Positions 27,267 through 36,026 of a stretch of 64,000 bases of DNA are shown piece by piece. The first letter of the stretch is position 1; each line of letters begins with the position of its first letter. The DNA is from Natrinema pellirubrum DSM 15624 (GTDB lineage Archaea; Halobacteriota; Halobacteria; Halobacteriales; Natrialbaceae). A program made the position numbers and the translations under genes. The notes beneath the pieces are model-generated. The model ran no database searches. It was given only the letters and a program-made list of their open reading frames with translations, and was not told the origin of the DNA. The DNA lies in assembly GCF_000230735.2 (NCBI RefSeq), contig NC_019962.1, positions 2,480,001 to 2,544,000 of the forward strand, written 5' to 3'.

Positions 27267-29138
27267 ATGAGCGATTCGGATCCTCCCGACCGGCAACGGA
27301 CGAACCGAGAGCCGCCCGGCGGGGGCTACAGGACCGACGACTCGACGGAGCAAGAACAGGTCCGCGAAGCGGTCGAACGATCCAGAAGCGGGGCCCCGGC
27401 GGTCGGCGCGGTCGTGCGCGACCGGTTTTCCTCGGACGAGATCTTCCAGCGGATCGTCGCGGCCGCCGACGAGGAGGTGACCTCGGGGGGTCGGGAACTG
27501 TTCTTCAGCGGCCTCGCGGCCGGTTTCGCCATCACGATCACGTTCCTGCTGTACGCGACGCTGACCGCCTCGACCGACGGTCATCCCATACTGAGCAAAC
27601 TCCTCTATCCCCTCGGGTTCATCTACATCATCATCGGCGGCTACCAGCTCTACACCGAGAACACGCTGCCGCCGGTCGCGCTCACCTTGGAGCGGTTGGC
27701 CAGTATTCCCGCACTGCTTCGTCACTGGTCGATCGTCCTCGCAGGCAACTTCGCCGGCGGCGCGCTCGGCGCGCTCGCGCTCTCCTACGGCGGCGTCTTC
27801 GACGACGACTCGGCGGCCGCGGCGATGGACCTCGCACGACACGGCGTCGAGACGTCGTGGTGGACGCTGTTTTCCAAGGCGGCCTTCGCGGGCCTGATCG
27901 TCGCCGGCGTCGTCTGGATCGTCTATGCCTCTCGCGACACCATCTCGCGGCTGGTCGTCGTCTACATGGCCTTCCTCGCGATCCCGCTGGGCGACCTGTT
28001 CCACGTCGTCGTCTCCTTTACCGAGATGGTCTATCTGGTCCTGGCCGGCGAACTCGCCGTCCTGACCGGACTCTACGGGTTCGTCCTGCCGGTCCTGCTC
28101 GGGAACACCATCGGCGGGATCGTCCTCGTCACCGTCGTCAACTACTTCCAGACCAGCGAACACCGCCTCGAGTCGGCCCGGTTCGAAGGGGCCGACCGCC
28201 AACTCTCGATTCGGGAGTGGCTGTTCGGCAGCTATGCCGGCCGCTCGTACGTGCCGCTGATCGACACCGCGGAGGCCCACGCGAGCGAGAACGGCGATTA
28301 CCGGGTCCTCGTCCCGATCGCCAACCCCCGCACGGAGTCGACGATCGTCGATCTGGCCTGCCGGCTCGCCAGCGGCCACGAGAACGCGACGGTTCATGCC
28401 GTCCACATCGTTCAGATGCCCGGCCGGTCGTCAATGCGGTACGGTGCGGGACAGACCGAACGGATCGTCTCCGAGTCCGAAGATCGGATGGAGACCGTCC
28501 GGCAGCGCGCAGCCTCCTACGACGTCGACTTCGAGACGTCGACGGTCGTCTCGCATCGCTCGTTCGAGGACGTCTTCGACACCGCGGAGCGGGAACGGGC
28601 CGATCTCGTGGTACTCGGCTGGGGCGACGACCGGCCCTGGGGCCAGGGCCGTGCCGAGGGCCGGATGAACGAACTGACCAGCAACCTGCCCTGTGACTTC
28701 CTCATTCTCAAGGACCGAGAGCTGGACACCTCCCGGATTCTGCTCCCGACCGCCGGCGGCCCGGACTCGGATCTAAGTGCCGAAGTCGCGCGTACGCTCC
28801 GGGACCACTCGGACGCCGAGATCACGCTGCAACACGTCGTCGCCAGCCCCGACGACCGGGAGCGCGGCGAGCAGTTCCTCGCCGAGTGGGCCGCCGAACG
28901 CGACCTCGAGGACGCCGAACTCGTCGTCGACGACTCCGGCAACGTCGAGCGAGAGATCTGTCGCCGGTCCCGGGACAACACGCTCATCCTCATCGGTGCG
29001 ACCGAGGAGGGCGTGATCTCGCGGCTGATGAGCGACTCGCTGCACATGGACGTCGTCAACGAGGTCGACAGCTCGGTCCTGTTGGCCGAACGGCCAAGCG
29101 ACCGCACCGTCATCCAGCGGCTGTTCGGGCACTGGTAG
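27267..29138 (+). CDS. Formate/nitrite transporter (FNT) channel fused to two universal stress (USP) domains
   Basis: 623 residues. A short polar N-terminus (1-60) leads into an FNT domain (about 75-300) with six helices and family segments such as LFFSGLAAGFAITITFLLYA, HWSIVLAGNFAGGALGAL and IPLGDLFHVVVSFTEMVY. Residues about 340-480 and 490-610 form two USP-like domains: DYRVLVPIANPRTESTIVDL with VLGWGDDRPW, and DTSRILLPTAGGPDSD with LILIGATEEGVISRLMSDS. FNT proteins pass formate, nitrite or related anions across the membrane. The fused cytoplasmic USP pair probably senses nucleotide or regulates the channel; that is inference. Confidence 0.88.
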   Translation: MSDSDPPDRQRTNREPPGGGYRTDDSTEQEQVREAVERSRSGAPAVGAVVRDRFSSDEIFQRIVAAADEEVTSGGRELFFSGLAAGFAITITFLLYATLTASTDGHPILSKLLYPLGFIYIIIGGYQLYTENTLPPVALTLERLASIPALLRHWSIVLAGNFAGGALGALALSYGGVFDDDSAAAAMDLARHGVETSWWTLFSKAAFAGLIVAGVVWIVYASRDTISRLVVVYMAFLAIPLGDLFHVVVSFTEMVYLVLAGELAVLTGLYGFVLPVLLGNTIGGIVLVTVVNYFQTSEHRLESARFEGADRQLSIREWLFGSYAGRSYVPLIDTAEAHASENGDYRVLVPIANPRTESTIVDLACRLASGHENATVHAVHIVQMPGRSSMRYGAGQTERIVSESEDRMETVRQRAASYDVDFETSTVVSHRSFEDVFDTAERERADLVVLGWGDDRPWGQGRAEGRMNELTSNLPCDFLILKDRELDTSRILLPTAGGPDSDLSAEVARTLRDHSDAEITLQHVVASPDDRERGEQFLAEWAAERDLEDAELVVDDSGNVEREICRRSRDNTLILIGATEEGVISRLMSDSLHMDVVNEVDSSVLLAERPSDRTVIQRLFGHW

Positions 29139-29230
29139 CTGACGGCGACGCCGCGCTCGCCGCTTCCTCGTGATGTGGTATCGTTTGACGCACCACGTAC
29201 CGTTTTCCGGCCGGTTCTCGTAGCGCCGGT

Positions 29231-30205
29231 ATGGAATACACCACCCTCGGGTCGACCGGCATGCAGGTCAGCCGCATCTGTCTGGGCTGTATGAGCTTCG
29301 GCTCGAGCGACTGGCGCGAGTGGGTCTTAGAGGACGACGCGAGCAAAGAGATCATCGACCGGGCGCTCGATCTGGGGATCAACTTCCTCGACACCGCGAA
29401 CATGTACTCCCGGGGCGAGTCCGAGCGGATCCTCGGCGAGGCCCTCGAGGGCCGCCGCGACGAGGCGGTCGTCGCCACGAAGGGGTTCTTCCGGATGCGC
29501 GAGGACGACCCGAACTCGGGCGGGCTCTCGCGGAAGGCCATCGAACAGGAACTGGCAGCCAGCCGCGACCGGCTCGGGATGGAGACGATCGACCTCTATC
29601 AGCCCCACCGCTGGGATTACGACACGCCCGTCGAGACGACCCTGCGGGCGCTCGACGATGCCGTCCGTCGGGGCCACGTCCGCTACATCGGTGCCTCCTC
29701 GATGTGGGCCCACCAGTTCGCCGAGTCGCTGGGGACGAGCGACCGGCTCGGCCTCGAGCGGTTTCAGACGATGCAGAACCACTACAACCTCGTCTACCGC
29801 GAGGAAGAGCGGGAGACCCTACCGCTGTGTGACAAGGAAGACGTCGGTGTCATCCCGTGGTCGCCGATGGCTCGGGGCTATCTCACCCGCCCCCACGAGG
29901 AGATCGATGCAACGGCCCGCGGCGAGACCGAGGAGTACCTGTACGAACACCCCTACCGCGAAGGCGGCGGTCGAGAGATCAACGAGCGGGTCGCCGAGGT
30001 CGCCGCCGACAAGGGCGCGACGATGGCCCAGATCGCCCTCGCGTGGCTGCTCCACAAGGACTGGGTTGACGCACCGATCGTCGGTACCACCAGCGTCGAA
30101 CATCTGGAGCAGGCGGTCGAAGCCCTCGAGATCGACCTCTCGGAGTCCGACATGGCCTACCTCGAGGAGCCCTACGAGCCGGTGCCGGTGTCCGGCCACC
30201 AGTAA
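29231..30205 (+). CDS. Aldo/keto reductase
   Basis: 324 residues of the (beta/alpha)8 AKR family. Landmarks: GSTGMQVSRICLGCMSFGS, DTANMYSRGESERILGEAL (catalytic Asp and Tyr), VATKGFF (Lys), QPHRWDYDTPVETTLRAL (His), HYNLVYREEERE, GVIPWSPMARGYL, and the cofactor-binding IVGTTSVEHLEQAVEAL. It reduces aldehydes or ketones with NADPH; the substrate is unknown. It stands alone with its own 90-base upstream spacer. Confidence 0.93.
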   Translation: MEYTTLGSTGMQVSRICLGCMSFGSSDWREWVLEDDASKEIIDRALDLGINFLDTANMYSRGESERILGEALEGRRDEAVVATKGFFRMREDDPNSGGLSRKAIEQELAASRDRLGMETIDLYQPHRWDYDTPVETTLRALDDAVRRGHVRYIGASSMWAHQFAESLGTSDRLGLERFQTMQNHYNLVYREEERETLPLCDKEDVGVIPWSPMARGYLTRPHEEIDATARGETEEYLYEHPYREGGGREINERVAEVAADKGATMAQIALAWLLHKDWVDAPIVGTTSVEHLEQAVEALEIDLSESDMAYLEEPYEPVPVSGHQ

Positions 30206-30253
30206 GCGAGTGCCGTGCGACACGGCGCGCCGATGACGGGTTCGGGTGCCCCA

Positions 30254-30478
30254 TCACTCCCGCGAACAGGAGCCGTCGTCGGTCGTATCGATACCTAACA
30301 GGTAGTTGCCGCCACAGAAGCGGGCCGTCGCGTTGAACAGCAGGCCCGCCGCCCCGACGGCCAGTACTGCCGCGGTCGCGCGGCGGCCGGCGACCAGCGC
30401 GGCGACGGCAACCGCAAGCACCCAGCTACCCAGGACGGCCCTGACGATTCGATCCAATCCGCCGACGTTTCGCTGCAT
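30254..30478 (-). CDS. DUF2892/YgaP-like small membrane protein
   Basis: 74 residues with the family opening MQRNVGGLDRIVRAVLGSWV, two membrane helices and the ending FCGGNYLLGIDT with a cysteine in the second helix end. The domain occurs alone or fused to rhodanese in YgaP. Its role is not known; cysteine chemistry or sulfur trafficking has been proposed for relatives. Confidence 0.85.
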   Translation of the reverse strand: MQRNVGGLDRIVRAVLGSWVLAVAVAALVAGRRATAAVLAVGAAGLLFNATARFCGGNYLLGIDTTDDGSCSRE

Positions 30479-30613
30479 ACACGAGCGGAGGGGCTGCGAG
30501 GACGTATCGGTTCGGCCGAAAATATCGGCCCCGTTTATCCCTGCGGGCCGGCGCTGCGTTCGATCGTGGCCCCTGGGGCAATCGTTTTCAGCGTCTTGTT
30601 CGAAGGCTGACTC

Positions 30614-31270
30614 ATGAAACGCGTTCGTATCACGCTCAATCCGCGAGGGGCGTACGCGCCGCCGATATACGAACGCCTCGCGGGCGGCGCGAACTACCTC
30701 GAGCGGACCCTGATCATCAACTGGAACGTCTCGTCCCCGCCGACGGGGTTCCTGTTCCGGCTCGAGGGCGAGTACCGGCGCTTTGAAGGCGAACTCGCGG
30801 AGAGTCCGATGGTCTCGGACTACGAGGTGCTGCCGATCACGGCTCGGGCGTGCTACTGCTTTCTCGAGGGAGAGGTCTCGGTCGCCGCGCGGGCGCTGTT
30901 CGAGAACTTCACTCGCGGGAGCCTCATGACGGTACCGCCGATCGAGTGCAACGACGACGGGACGAACACGTTCACCATCGTCGGGACGGAGACCGACATC
31001 CAGACCGCGGTCGACGGCGTCCCCGAGGGCGTCGGCGTGACCCTCGTGCAGGTCGGCGGAAAGCGAGTCGCCGCCGACAGCGTCGTCGGCCGACTACCAC
31101 CCCGGCAGCGTGAAGCGGTCGAAACGGCCCTCGAACTGGGCTATTACGACGTTCCGCGGGATGTGACGACCGAAGCCGTCGCCGACGAACTCGACTGCGC
31201 GACCGCGACGGCGGCTGAACACCTCCAGAAGGCCGAGTCGACGGTGATGGCGTCCCTGTTCGGAACGTGA
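30614..31270 (+). CDS. Bacterio-opsin-activator-type HTH regulator
   Basis: 218 residues. The C-terminal HTH_10 domain is clear: LPPRQREAVETALELGYYDVP followed by VTTEAVADELDCATATAAEHL and LQKAES. The N-terminal 150 residues resemble the sensory half of haloarchaeal Bat-like regulators. These bind DNA and control many haloarchaeal operons. Neighbours give no clear target. Confidence 0.88.
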   Translation: MKRVRITLNPRGAYAPPIYERLAGGANYLERTLIINWNVSSPPTGFLFRLEGEYRRFEGELAESPMVSDYEVLPITARACYCFLEGEVSVAARALFENFTRGSLMTVPPIECNDDGTNTFTIVGTETDIQTAVDGVPEGVGVTLVQVGGKRVAADSVVGRLPPRQREAVETALELGYYDVPRDVTTEAVADELDCATATAAEHLQKAESTVMASLFGT

Positions 31271-31329
31271 GGACGAAAACGGCCGGCGCGGTCGCCGCCG
31301 GCCGTCTGAACGGGGCGCTAGCGGCGTGG

Positions 31330-32226
31330 TCAGTTCGGTTCCGAACCGGCAGTGGGGTGAACCGCGAGGACCGGGACGGGCGCGCGTCTGACGAACCGTT
31401 CCGTCGTACTCCCCAGGAGGACCCGATCGAAGCCGGTCCGACCGTGGGTCCCCATCGTGACGAGGTCGATGTCGTGGTCATCGACGTACTCGAGGAGGCC
31501 CTGCGACGGGATGTCCTTTCGAACGTGTGTCTCGACGTCGAGTCCCGCATCCCGCACCGTCGCGGCGACCGTTTCGACCGCGGTTTCCGCGTCGGACTCG
31601 AACTGGGCGAGGATATCGTTGGGAGCCACAATGGTCGGCCTGCCCGCGACGGTGCTGACGTCGACGACGCTGACGACGTGGACCGTCGCGTCCGCCCGCG
31701 TCGCGATCGCGAGCGCGTGGTCGACCGCAGCGGCGGCCGGCTCGCTGCCGTCGGTCGGCAACAGTATCTCGTCGTAGCCCCCGGCCCACTCGCTTCGCTC
31801 GGTCACGCGGGCGGTCATCACCGGCACGTCCGACTGACGGACGACGCGTTCGGTGACGCTGCCGGTGAGATAGCGGTTCACGCCGGTTCGGCCGTGAGTC
31901 CCCATCGCGATGAGGTCGACGTCGTTCTCGTCGGCGTACTCGAGGATCGTCGCTGCCGGGCTGCCCTTCAGGACCGCCGACCGAACCCGATCGGTGTCGG
32001 TCATCGTCTCGATTCGTTCGATCGCGGCCGCCGCTTCGTCCTCGAGGCGCTCGACGAACGCCGGGCTGACGCCGCCGGCGTCGAAGACGCCGCCCGCAGC
32101 GCTCACGTCGACGACGCTGACGACGTGGACCGTCGCGTCGAACCACCGCGCGAGCCCCAGCGCGTGACCGGCGACTCGAGCCGCGTGATCGCTGCCGTCG
32201 GTCGGAACGAGAACGGAATCGTACAT
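31330..32226 (-). CDS. Universal stress protein with two tandem USP domains
   Basis: 298 residues, two repeats of about 145. Each has the opening VLVPTDGSD / ILLPTDGSE, an ATVHVVSVVDVS strand, and the nucleotide-binding MGTHGRTG(V/F)xR end (DLIAMGTHGRTGVNRYLTGS and DLVTMGTHGRTGFDRVLLGS). The G-2x-G-9x-G(S/T) signature suggests ATP binding in both halves. Cytoplasmic stress role inferred from the family. Confidence 0.93.
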   Translation of the reverse strand: MYDSVLVPTDGSDHAARVAGHALGLARWFDATVHVVSVVDVSAAGGVFDAGGVSPAFVERLEDEAAAAIERIETMTDTDRVRSAVLKGSPAATILEYADENDVDLIAMGTHGRTGVNRYLTGSVTERVVRQSDVPVMTARVTERSEWAGGYDEILLPTDGSEPAAAAVDHALAIATRADATVHVVSVVDVSTVAGRPTIVAPNDILAQFESDAETAVETVAATVRDAGLDVETHVRKDIPSQGLLEYVDDHDIDLVTMGTHGRTGFDRVLLGSTTERFVRRAPVPVLAVHPTAGSEPN

Positions 32227-32284
32227 GAATCAGCAAACGCGGCCGCGTCGCTTAAATCGGTCCCGTCGATCCTGCGGGCCGGGA

Positions 32285-32527
32285 CTACACGCCGGCGACG
32301 AGCGCGGCGAGTACGGCGCCGTGCCAGAGGACGATCGCCGCCGTGTATCTGGGCTCTGCCGTCGGTACCGGCGGGCGACGAACGATCGCGTCCCAGAGGA
32401 ACCCGGTCGACAGCAGCGCGCCCGCGAGGAGACCGTACCGAACGTCGATGGCCAGATACAGCCCGAGGACGGCCCCGAGGAGCAGGGACGCGAACATGCC
32501 GACGAGCAGTCGATCGTAGTGATCCAT
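32285..32527 (-). CDS. Small haloarchaeal membrane protein
   Basis: 80 residues with two strong helices near the N-terminus (LLVGMFASLLLGAVLGLYLA and YGLLAGALLSTGFLW) and a third at the C-terminus (AAIVLWHGAVLAALVAGV). No known motif. It has normal coding bias and lies 58 bases upstream of the USP gene on the same strand. Confidence 0.65.
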   Translation of the reverse strand: MDHYDRLLVGMFASLLLGAVLGLYLAIDVRYGLLAGALLSTGFLWDAIVRRPPVPTAEPRYTAAIVLWHGAVLAALVAGV

Positions 32528-32666
32528 CTTCCTACGTGGATGTACTGGACCCGACTGGAAAGGAAATACGTCGATTCCGAGCCGGCTGGAGTCGTGACGG
32601 GGACTGAAGGTCCCGAAGACCGGTGTTTACTACAATCGGACGGAACTCGAGATGGACTCGAGGTGG

Positions 32667-33206
32667 TCAGGAGAGGCGAGCGGCGACGTCGGCCTCGGTG
32701 ATGATCCCGACGGTCTCGCCGGCCTCGGTGATCATCACGGCCTTGTAATGCTCGAGCAGATTACTGATCTCGTCCAACGTGGCGTCTTTCGAGACGGTCG
32801 GGAAGCTCTCGCTCATGTGTTCCTCGATCGGTTCGTCGCGATCCTCGGAATCGAGGTGGACGAGGTCGCTCTGACTGATCGAACCGACCGGAATCCCGTC
32901 CTGAATGACCGCCAGCTGGGAGTAGGCCTCCTCCTCCATTCGCTGGGCGGCCTCACTGACCGGGTCGTCGGGCGAGACGCTGACGACTGCCTCGTTCATC
33001 AGGTCCGCGGCGCGGATGACGTCGTGTTCGGCCGTCTCCAAGGCGTTGACGATCCGTCGGAGCGTCGACAGCCGTGGGTCGACGTCGCCGCCCTCGATGC
33101 GGGCGATCAGCGGCTGGGAGACGTCGGCCGTCTCGGCGAGTTCGCTCTGAGTGAGTCCGAGGTCGGTACGACGTTGGCGCAGATCGGCGGGCGTCGGAAG
33201 CTCCAT
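32667..33206 (-). CDS. HTH (XRE-type) plus two CBS domains, transcription regulator
   Basis: 179 residues. An XRE-like HTH (RQRRTDLGLTQSELAETADV with SQPLIARIEGGDVDPRLSTL) occupies about residues 9-60, followed by two CBS domains (VSVSPDDPVSEAAQRMEEEA ... IPVGSISQSDLV and FPTVSKDATLDEISNLLEHY ... ETVGIITEADVA). CBS pairs bind adenine nucleotides or SAM, so the regulator probably senses energy state. The family is common in archaea. ATG 33206 fits the MELPTPADLRQRR start. Confidence 0.92.
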   Translation of the reverse strand: MELPTPADLRQRRTDLGLTQSELAETADVSQPLIARIEGGDVDPRLSTLRRIVNALETAEHDVIRAADLMNEAVVSVSPDDPVSEAAQRMEEEAYSQLAVIQDGIPVGSISQSDLVHLDSEDRDEPIEEHMSESFPTVSKDATLDEISNLLEHYKAVMITEAGETVGIITEADVAARLS

Positions 33207-33269
33207 ACGGAACAATAACTGCGGGTTATAGAAAGAGCTTTGGGTCCCTCGGCACAGCGTCGCGAGTCG

Positions 33270-33626
33270 CTACTCGTCGTCGTCGGGGACTTCGGCGATA
33301 TCGACGACCGACAGCGGCACGTCCCGCAGCGCGCCGCCGACCTCGCTTTTCGCGATTCGGGAGGCGTGTTCCTCGCCGTCGGCGTTGAACACTTCCATCT
33401 CGAGTGCGAGTCCGACCAAGGCGGTGTCGGCCGCGATAAAGGCCGAGTCGAAGGGTTCGCCACAGGCGGGACAGCCCGTCGCGCCGACCTCGACCTCGAC
33501 GTAGTCCATGTCTTCGCTGTTGAGTCGCTTCCCGGCTTCGCTGACGGCGACGCCGATCGCGTCGTCGATCTGCTCGACGTCACGAACGAGCCATGCCGCT
33601 TCCATCGCGACGAGATAATTGCCCAT
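33270..33626 (-). CDS. DUF555/UPF0212 protein
   Basis: 118 residues, archaeal family. MGNYLVAMEAAWLVRDVEQI opens it, a CPACGEPFDSAFIAADTALV zinc-binding pair sits mid-protein, and the ending is acidic. Function unknown. ATG 33626 is chosen because the upstream 30 residues are proline-rich and out of character. It lies 63 bases upstream of the HTH-CBS gene. Confidence 0.9.
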   Translation of the reverse strand: MGNYLVAMEAAWLVRDVEQIDDAIGVAVSEAGKRLNSEDMDYVEVEVGATGCPACGEPFDSAFIAADTALVGLALEMEVFNADGEEHASRIAKSEVGGALRDVPLSVVDIAEVPDDDE

Positions 33627-33988
33627 ACGTGGTGGTCGTTCCGGGGGGTTTCCTGTCTTGCGGTTCGTCGGCGTCGGTATCCGCGGCCGTTCGGAGGGGG
33701 TCGGCGGGCGACTCACCCGGGGCGAGGGCGAGCGTCGACGGCTGCCGCTTGGCTTCGGCCGGACGTGCGCACGTGAATCGCATTATTCGCATAAGTTACG
33801 GGAAATCCCCCGATCGATTCCCCCCGACATACCCGTAGATCGATCCGAGTACGCCTCGAGTTGGACGCGTAGAAAATGTAGTTGAATCGCAAGCCTGCGT
33901 CGACCCGATCGACGATTTACTATCGTTATGGTTTCCTATTTTCACAAAGGCTTATATATGGGCTCCGTCTGGGGACGGACGAACGCTG
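33627..33988. other. Intergenic region, no gene supported
   Basis: 362 bases. The left part is GC-rich without believable coding; a reverse open frame at 33580-33792 is proline/arginine-rich and rejected. The right part (33780-33988) is AT-richer and holds the promoter of the small gene at 33989. Confidence 0.55.
33952..33959 (+). promoter_or_regulatory. Strong TATA box for small membrane protein gene
   Basis: TTATATAT lies 30-37 bases before ATG 33989, predicting a start of transcription at about 33980 and a leader of under ten bases. Confidence 0.6.
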
Positions 33989-34159
33989 ATGATATCCCGC
34001 GCGTACCATGCGACGTTGTTCGCACTGTACCAGCTCTGTATCGTGATCGGCATCGTCGCGATGCCGCTCGCGATCGCCGCCCGCCAGGCCGGCCTCACCC
34101 TCCCGATCCACCGCCTCATCGAGACCGTCGAGGGGGCCTACGAATCGACGCAACGCTAA
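33989..34159 (+). CDS. Small membrane protein, 56 residues
   Basis: MISRAYHATLFALYQLCIVI starts a 56-residue protein with one long hydrophobic helix (about residues 9-30) and a polar tail ending YESTQR. It has a strong, well-placed TATA box and the codon bias of real genes, so I take it as expressed. I recognise no characterised family, though similar short haloarchaeal proteins seem familiar. Confidence 0.7.
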   Translation: MISRAYHATLFALYQLCIVIGIVAMPLAIAARQAGLTLPIHRLIETVEGAYESTQR

Positions 34160-34352
34160 GGACCCGACTCGAGTCGCTCGTTTTCGCGGACCCTCCGACG
34201 CAGAACAGTCGGTATCGGCCCCTGACTGGCCGCTCGCGTGTCGAGGAGAGCAGCCTCGACTATAGAGGTGACGGGCGCTACCCCTTTTGAACTAACTTAC
34301 AATTCCGAAGTTCACGGGGCGGTGAACGTCGTCGGCTCGGAGGGCCAAGGCT

Positions 34353-34374
34353 GTGTTAGTTCCCAACCTAACAC
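34353..34374. promoter_or_regulatory. Dyad operator candidate of the TumE/TumA-like operon
   Basis: GTGTTAG and CTAACAC form a perfect 7-base inverted repeat with an 8-base spacer. More CTAAC half-sites lie just outside (AACTAAC near 34291 and ACTAACAT near 34393). The repeat directly precedes a TTATTGTG TATA-like stretch 28-34 bases before ATG 34408, so a bound repressor would block the promoter, as in autoregulated toxin-antitoxin operons. Confidence 0.6.
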
Positions 34375-34407
34375 TTATTGTGTAAGGATCCATACTAACA
34401 TACAGGG

Positions 34408-34704
34408 ATGAGCGAGGACGTTACTGTCGTTCGCGACGAGGTCGAAGCCTACGCGGACGGTACTGTCGCCCGCGTCCGCATACTCGCGGTCCCTGAGTCG
34501 GAGCAGTTCCCGGACGGCATCAAATATGCCTTCCACTACGATGACGCCGGTGCTGACGACCCGATCATCCGGTTCGACAACCACCACGGCGTCCACGAAC
34601 TGCATCTCGGATCACGGGTATTCGAGACCGACTACCCGGGACTACAGACGCTGTATCGAGCCTGGCGTGCAGCACTTCCGTTCGACAAGCGAACCGACTG
34701 GTGA
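34408..34704 (+). CDS. TumE-like toxin (DUF6516 type) of a toxin-antitoxin pair
   Basis: 98 residues. The layout DGTVARVRILAVPESEQFPD followed by GIKYAFHYDD, DDPIIRFDNHHGVHELHLG and a final aromatic stretch matches the haloarchaeal proteins annotated as TumE-family toxins. The HNNxHG-like histidines may be catalytic for a nuclease, but that is unproven. It is followed at once by an HTH protein with which it overlaps or nearly overlaps, and an operator dyad lies upstream. Confidence 0.78.
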   Translation: MSEDVTVVRDEVEAYADGTVARVRILAVPESEQFPDGIKYAFHYDDAGADDPIIRFDNHHGVHELHLGSRVFETDYPGLQTLYRAWRAALPFDKRTDW

Positions 34705-34724
34705 CCGACCTAACCCCTAAACCC

Positions 34725-35117
34725 ATGACCCGAACACTCCACGTCCGAATCAACTCGTCGTCCGATCGTAGCGACCTCGAGGATACGCTTGCAGCACTCG
34801 ATGCCGGCGAGAGTGTCGACCCGAAGCCGTCGACGCTCTCTGTCGAGGATCTCGAGACGTTCGGCCGGATCTTCCGACCGACGAACCTCGAACTGCTCGA
34901 GGCGATCGCCGATCACGAACCCGAGAGCATCCGTGAACTCGCCCGGATCGTCGACCGTCACCCGCCGGAGGTGACCGACAACGTCACCGAACTCGCCGAC
35001 TACGGCCTCGTCGACCTCGAGGAGAACGGGCGCGCAAAGCGGCCGGTCGTCTGGTACGACGAGATCGATGTCGACATCCCGATCGGCCAGCACTCGCCCG
35101 ATATCGCGCCGGCGTGA
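34725..35117 (+). CDS. HVO_A0114-like HTH antitoxin (TumA-like)
   Basis: 130 residues from ATG 34725 (MTRTLHVRINSSSDRSD); a GTG at 34701 overlapping the toxin stop would add 8. A winged helix follows: EDLETFGRIFRPTNLELLEA, then IADHEPESIRELARIVDRHP, PPEVTDNVTELADYGLV, and LEENGRAKRPVVWYDEIDV as wing. It belongs to the haloarchaeal HVO_A0114 family of DNA-binding proteins, the usual partner of TumE-like toxins, and probably neutralises the toxin and represses the operon. Confidence 0.82.
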   Translation: MTRTLHVRINSSSDRSDLEDTLAALDAGESVDPKPSTLSVEDLETFGRIFRPTNLELLEAIADHEPESIRELARIVDRHPPEVTDNVTELADYGLVDLEENGRAKRPVVWYDEIDVDIPIGQHSPDIAPA

Positions 35118-35263
35118 CGCACGTCGATCTGACAGTTCCAGCTGTCGTAGACGACCGCGACGATCATGACGTCCGTCTTCGAGCGGAGCCCGTCGCCGGC
35201 GTCCGACACGCGTCGGCTCGACCCGTCGTCGGAAGCGGAAACGACGGTTGTGACCGCCGGTGT

Positions 35264-35270
35264 TTTATAT
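35264..35270 (+). promoter_or_regulatory. TATA box of the proteasome beta gene
   Basis: TTTATAT lies 25-31 bases before ATG 35295, predicting a leaderless transcript; it also supports 35295 as start. Confidence 0.6.
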
Positions 35271-35294
35271 CGTCCCGGCCGTAGATGTCGGTCA

Positions 35295-36026
35295 ATGCAT
35301 ACGCCCACGAACGACTCCGATTTCTCCCGGACGGTCGAGCAGCTGGCCGACGATCCGAACCCCTACGAGCCCGAGGTCGGCTCCCTCCCCGAGAACGATC
35401 TCACGCAGGCCGACCTCGAGAACGTCAACAAGACGGGAACGACGACCATCGGTATCTCGACCGCCGACGGCGTCGTCATCGCGACGGACATGCGCGCCAG
35501 CCTCGGCGGGCGATTCGTCTCGAACAAGAACGTCCAGAAGGTCGAACAGATCCACCCGACCGGCGCGTTAACCCTGGTCGGCTCCGTCGGCGGTGCCCAG
35601 TCCTTTATCTCGACGCTTCGGGCCGAGGTCAACCTCTACGAGGCCCGCCGCGGCGAGAACATGAGCATCGAGGCGCTGGCGACGCTTGCGGGCAACTTCG
35701 CTCGCGGCGGCCCGTTCTTCGCCATCCACCCGATCCTGGGCGGCGTCGACGACGAAGGCAGTCACGTCTACAGCATCGACCCCGCCGGCGGCGTCATGGA
35801 AGACGACTACACCGTCACCGGGAGCGGGATGCAACTCGCCTACGGGCACTTAGAGCAGGCCTACGAACCGGACATGTCCACCGAGGAAGCCAAGACCGTC
35901 GCTGCCCGCGGCATCAAGTCCGCCGTCGAGCGCGACACCGGCTCCGGCAACGGCGTCTTCCTCTGTGAGATCACCGACGAGGGCGTCGACATCCACGGTC
36001 ACCACGACTTCGACGACGTTCTGTAA
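35295..36026 (+). CDS. psmB: 20S proteasome beta subunit
   Basis: 243 residues. A 48-residue propeptide (acidic, MHTPTNDSDF on) ends at the processing site KTG-TTTIGI, exposing Thr49 as catalytic nucleophile; the Asp of DMRASLGG and the Lys after it complete the active site, and SGSGMQL-like GSGMQLAYG follows. Beta rings assemble between alpha rings and degrade proteins delivered by PAN/Cdc48 ATPases. The gene stands alone with a good TATA box, as usual in haloarchaea. Confidence 0.97.
   Translation: MHTPTNDSDFSRTVEQLADDPNPYEPEVGSLPENDLTQADLENVNKTGTTTIGISTADGVVIATDMRASLGGRFVSNKNVQKVEQIHPTGALTLVGSVGGAQSFISTLRAEVNLYEARRGENMSIEALATLAGNFARGGPFFAIHPILGGVDDEGSHVYSIDPAGGVMEDDYTVTGSGMQLAYGHLEQAYEPDMSTEEAKTVAARGIKSAVERDTGSGNGVFLCEITDEGVDIHGHHDFDDVL

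Noticed and set aside
25860-28406. 848-codon reverse open frame opposite the permeases and FNT gene
   Set aside because: Arg/Asp/Gly-rich nonsense spanning three real forward genes; no family-like motif.
33580-33792. Reverse open frame between the DUF555 gene and the small membrane protein gene
   Set aside because: Overlaps the DUF555 start, is proline/arginine-rich and has no promoter or family features.
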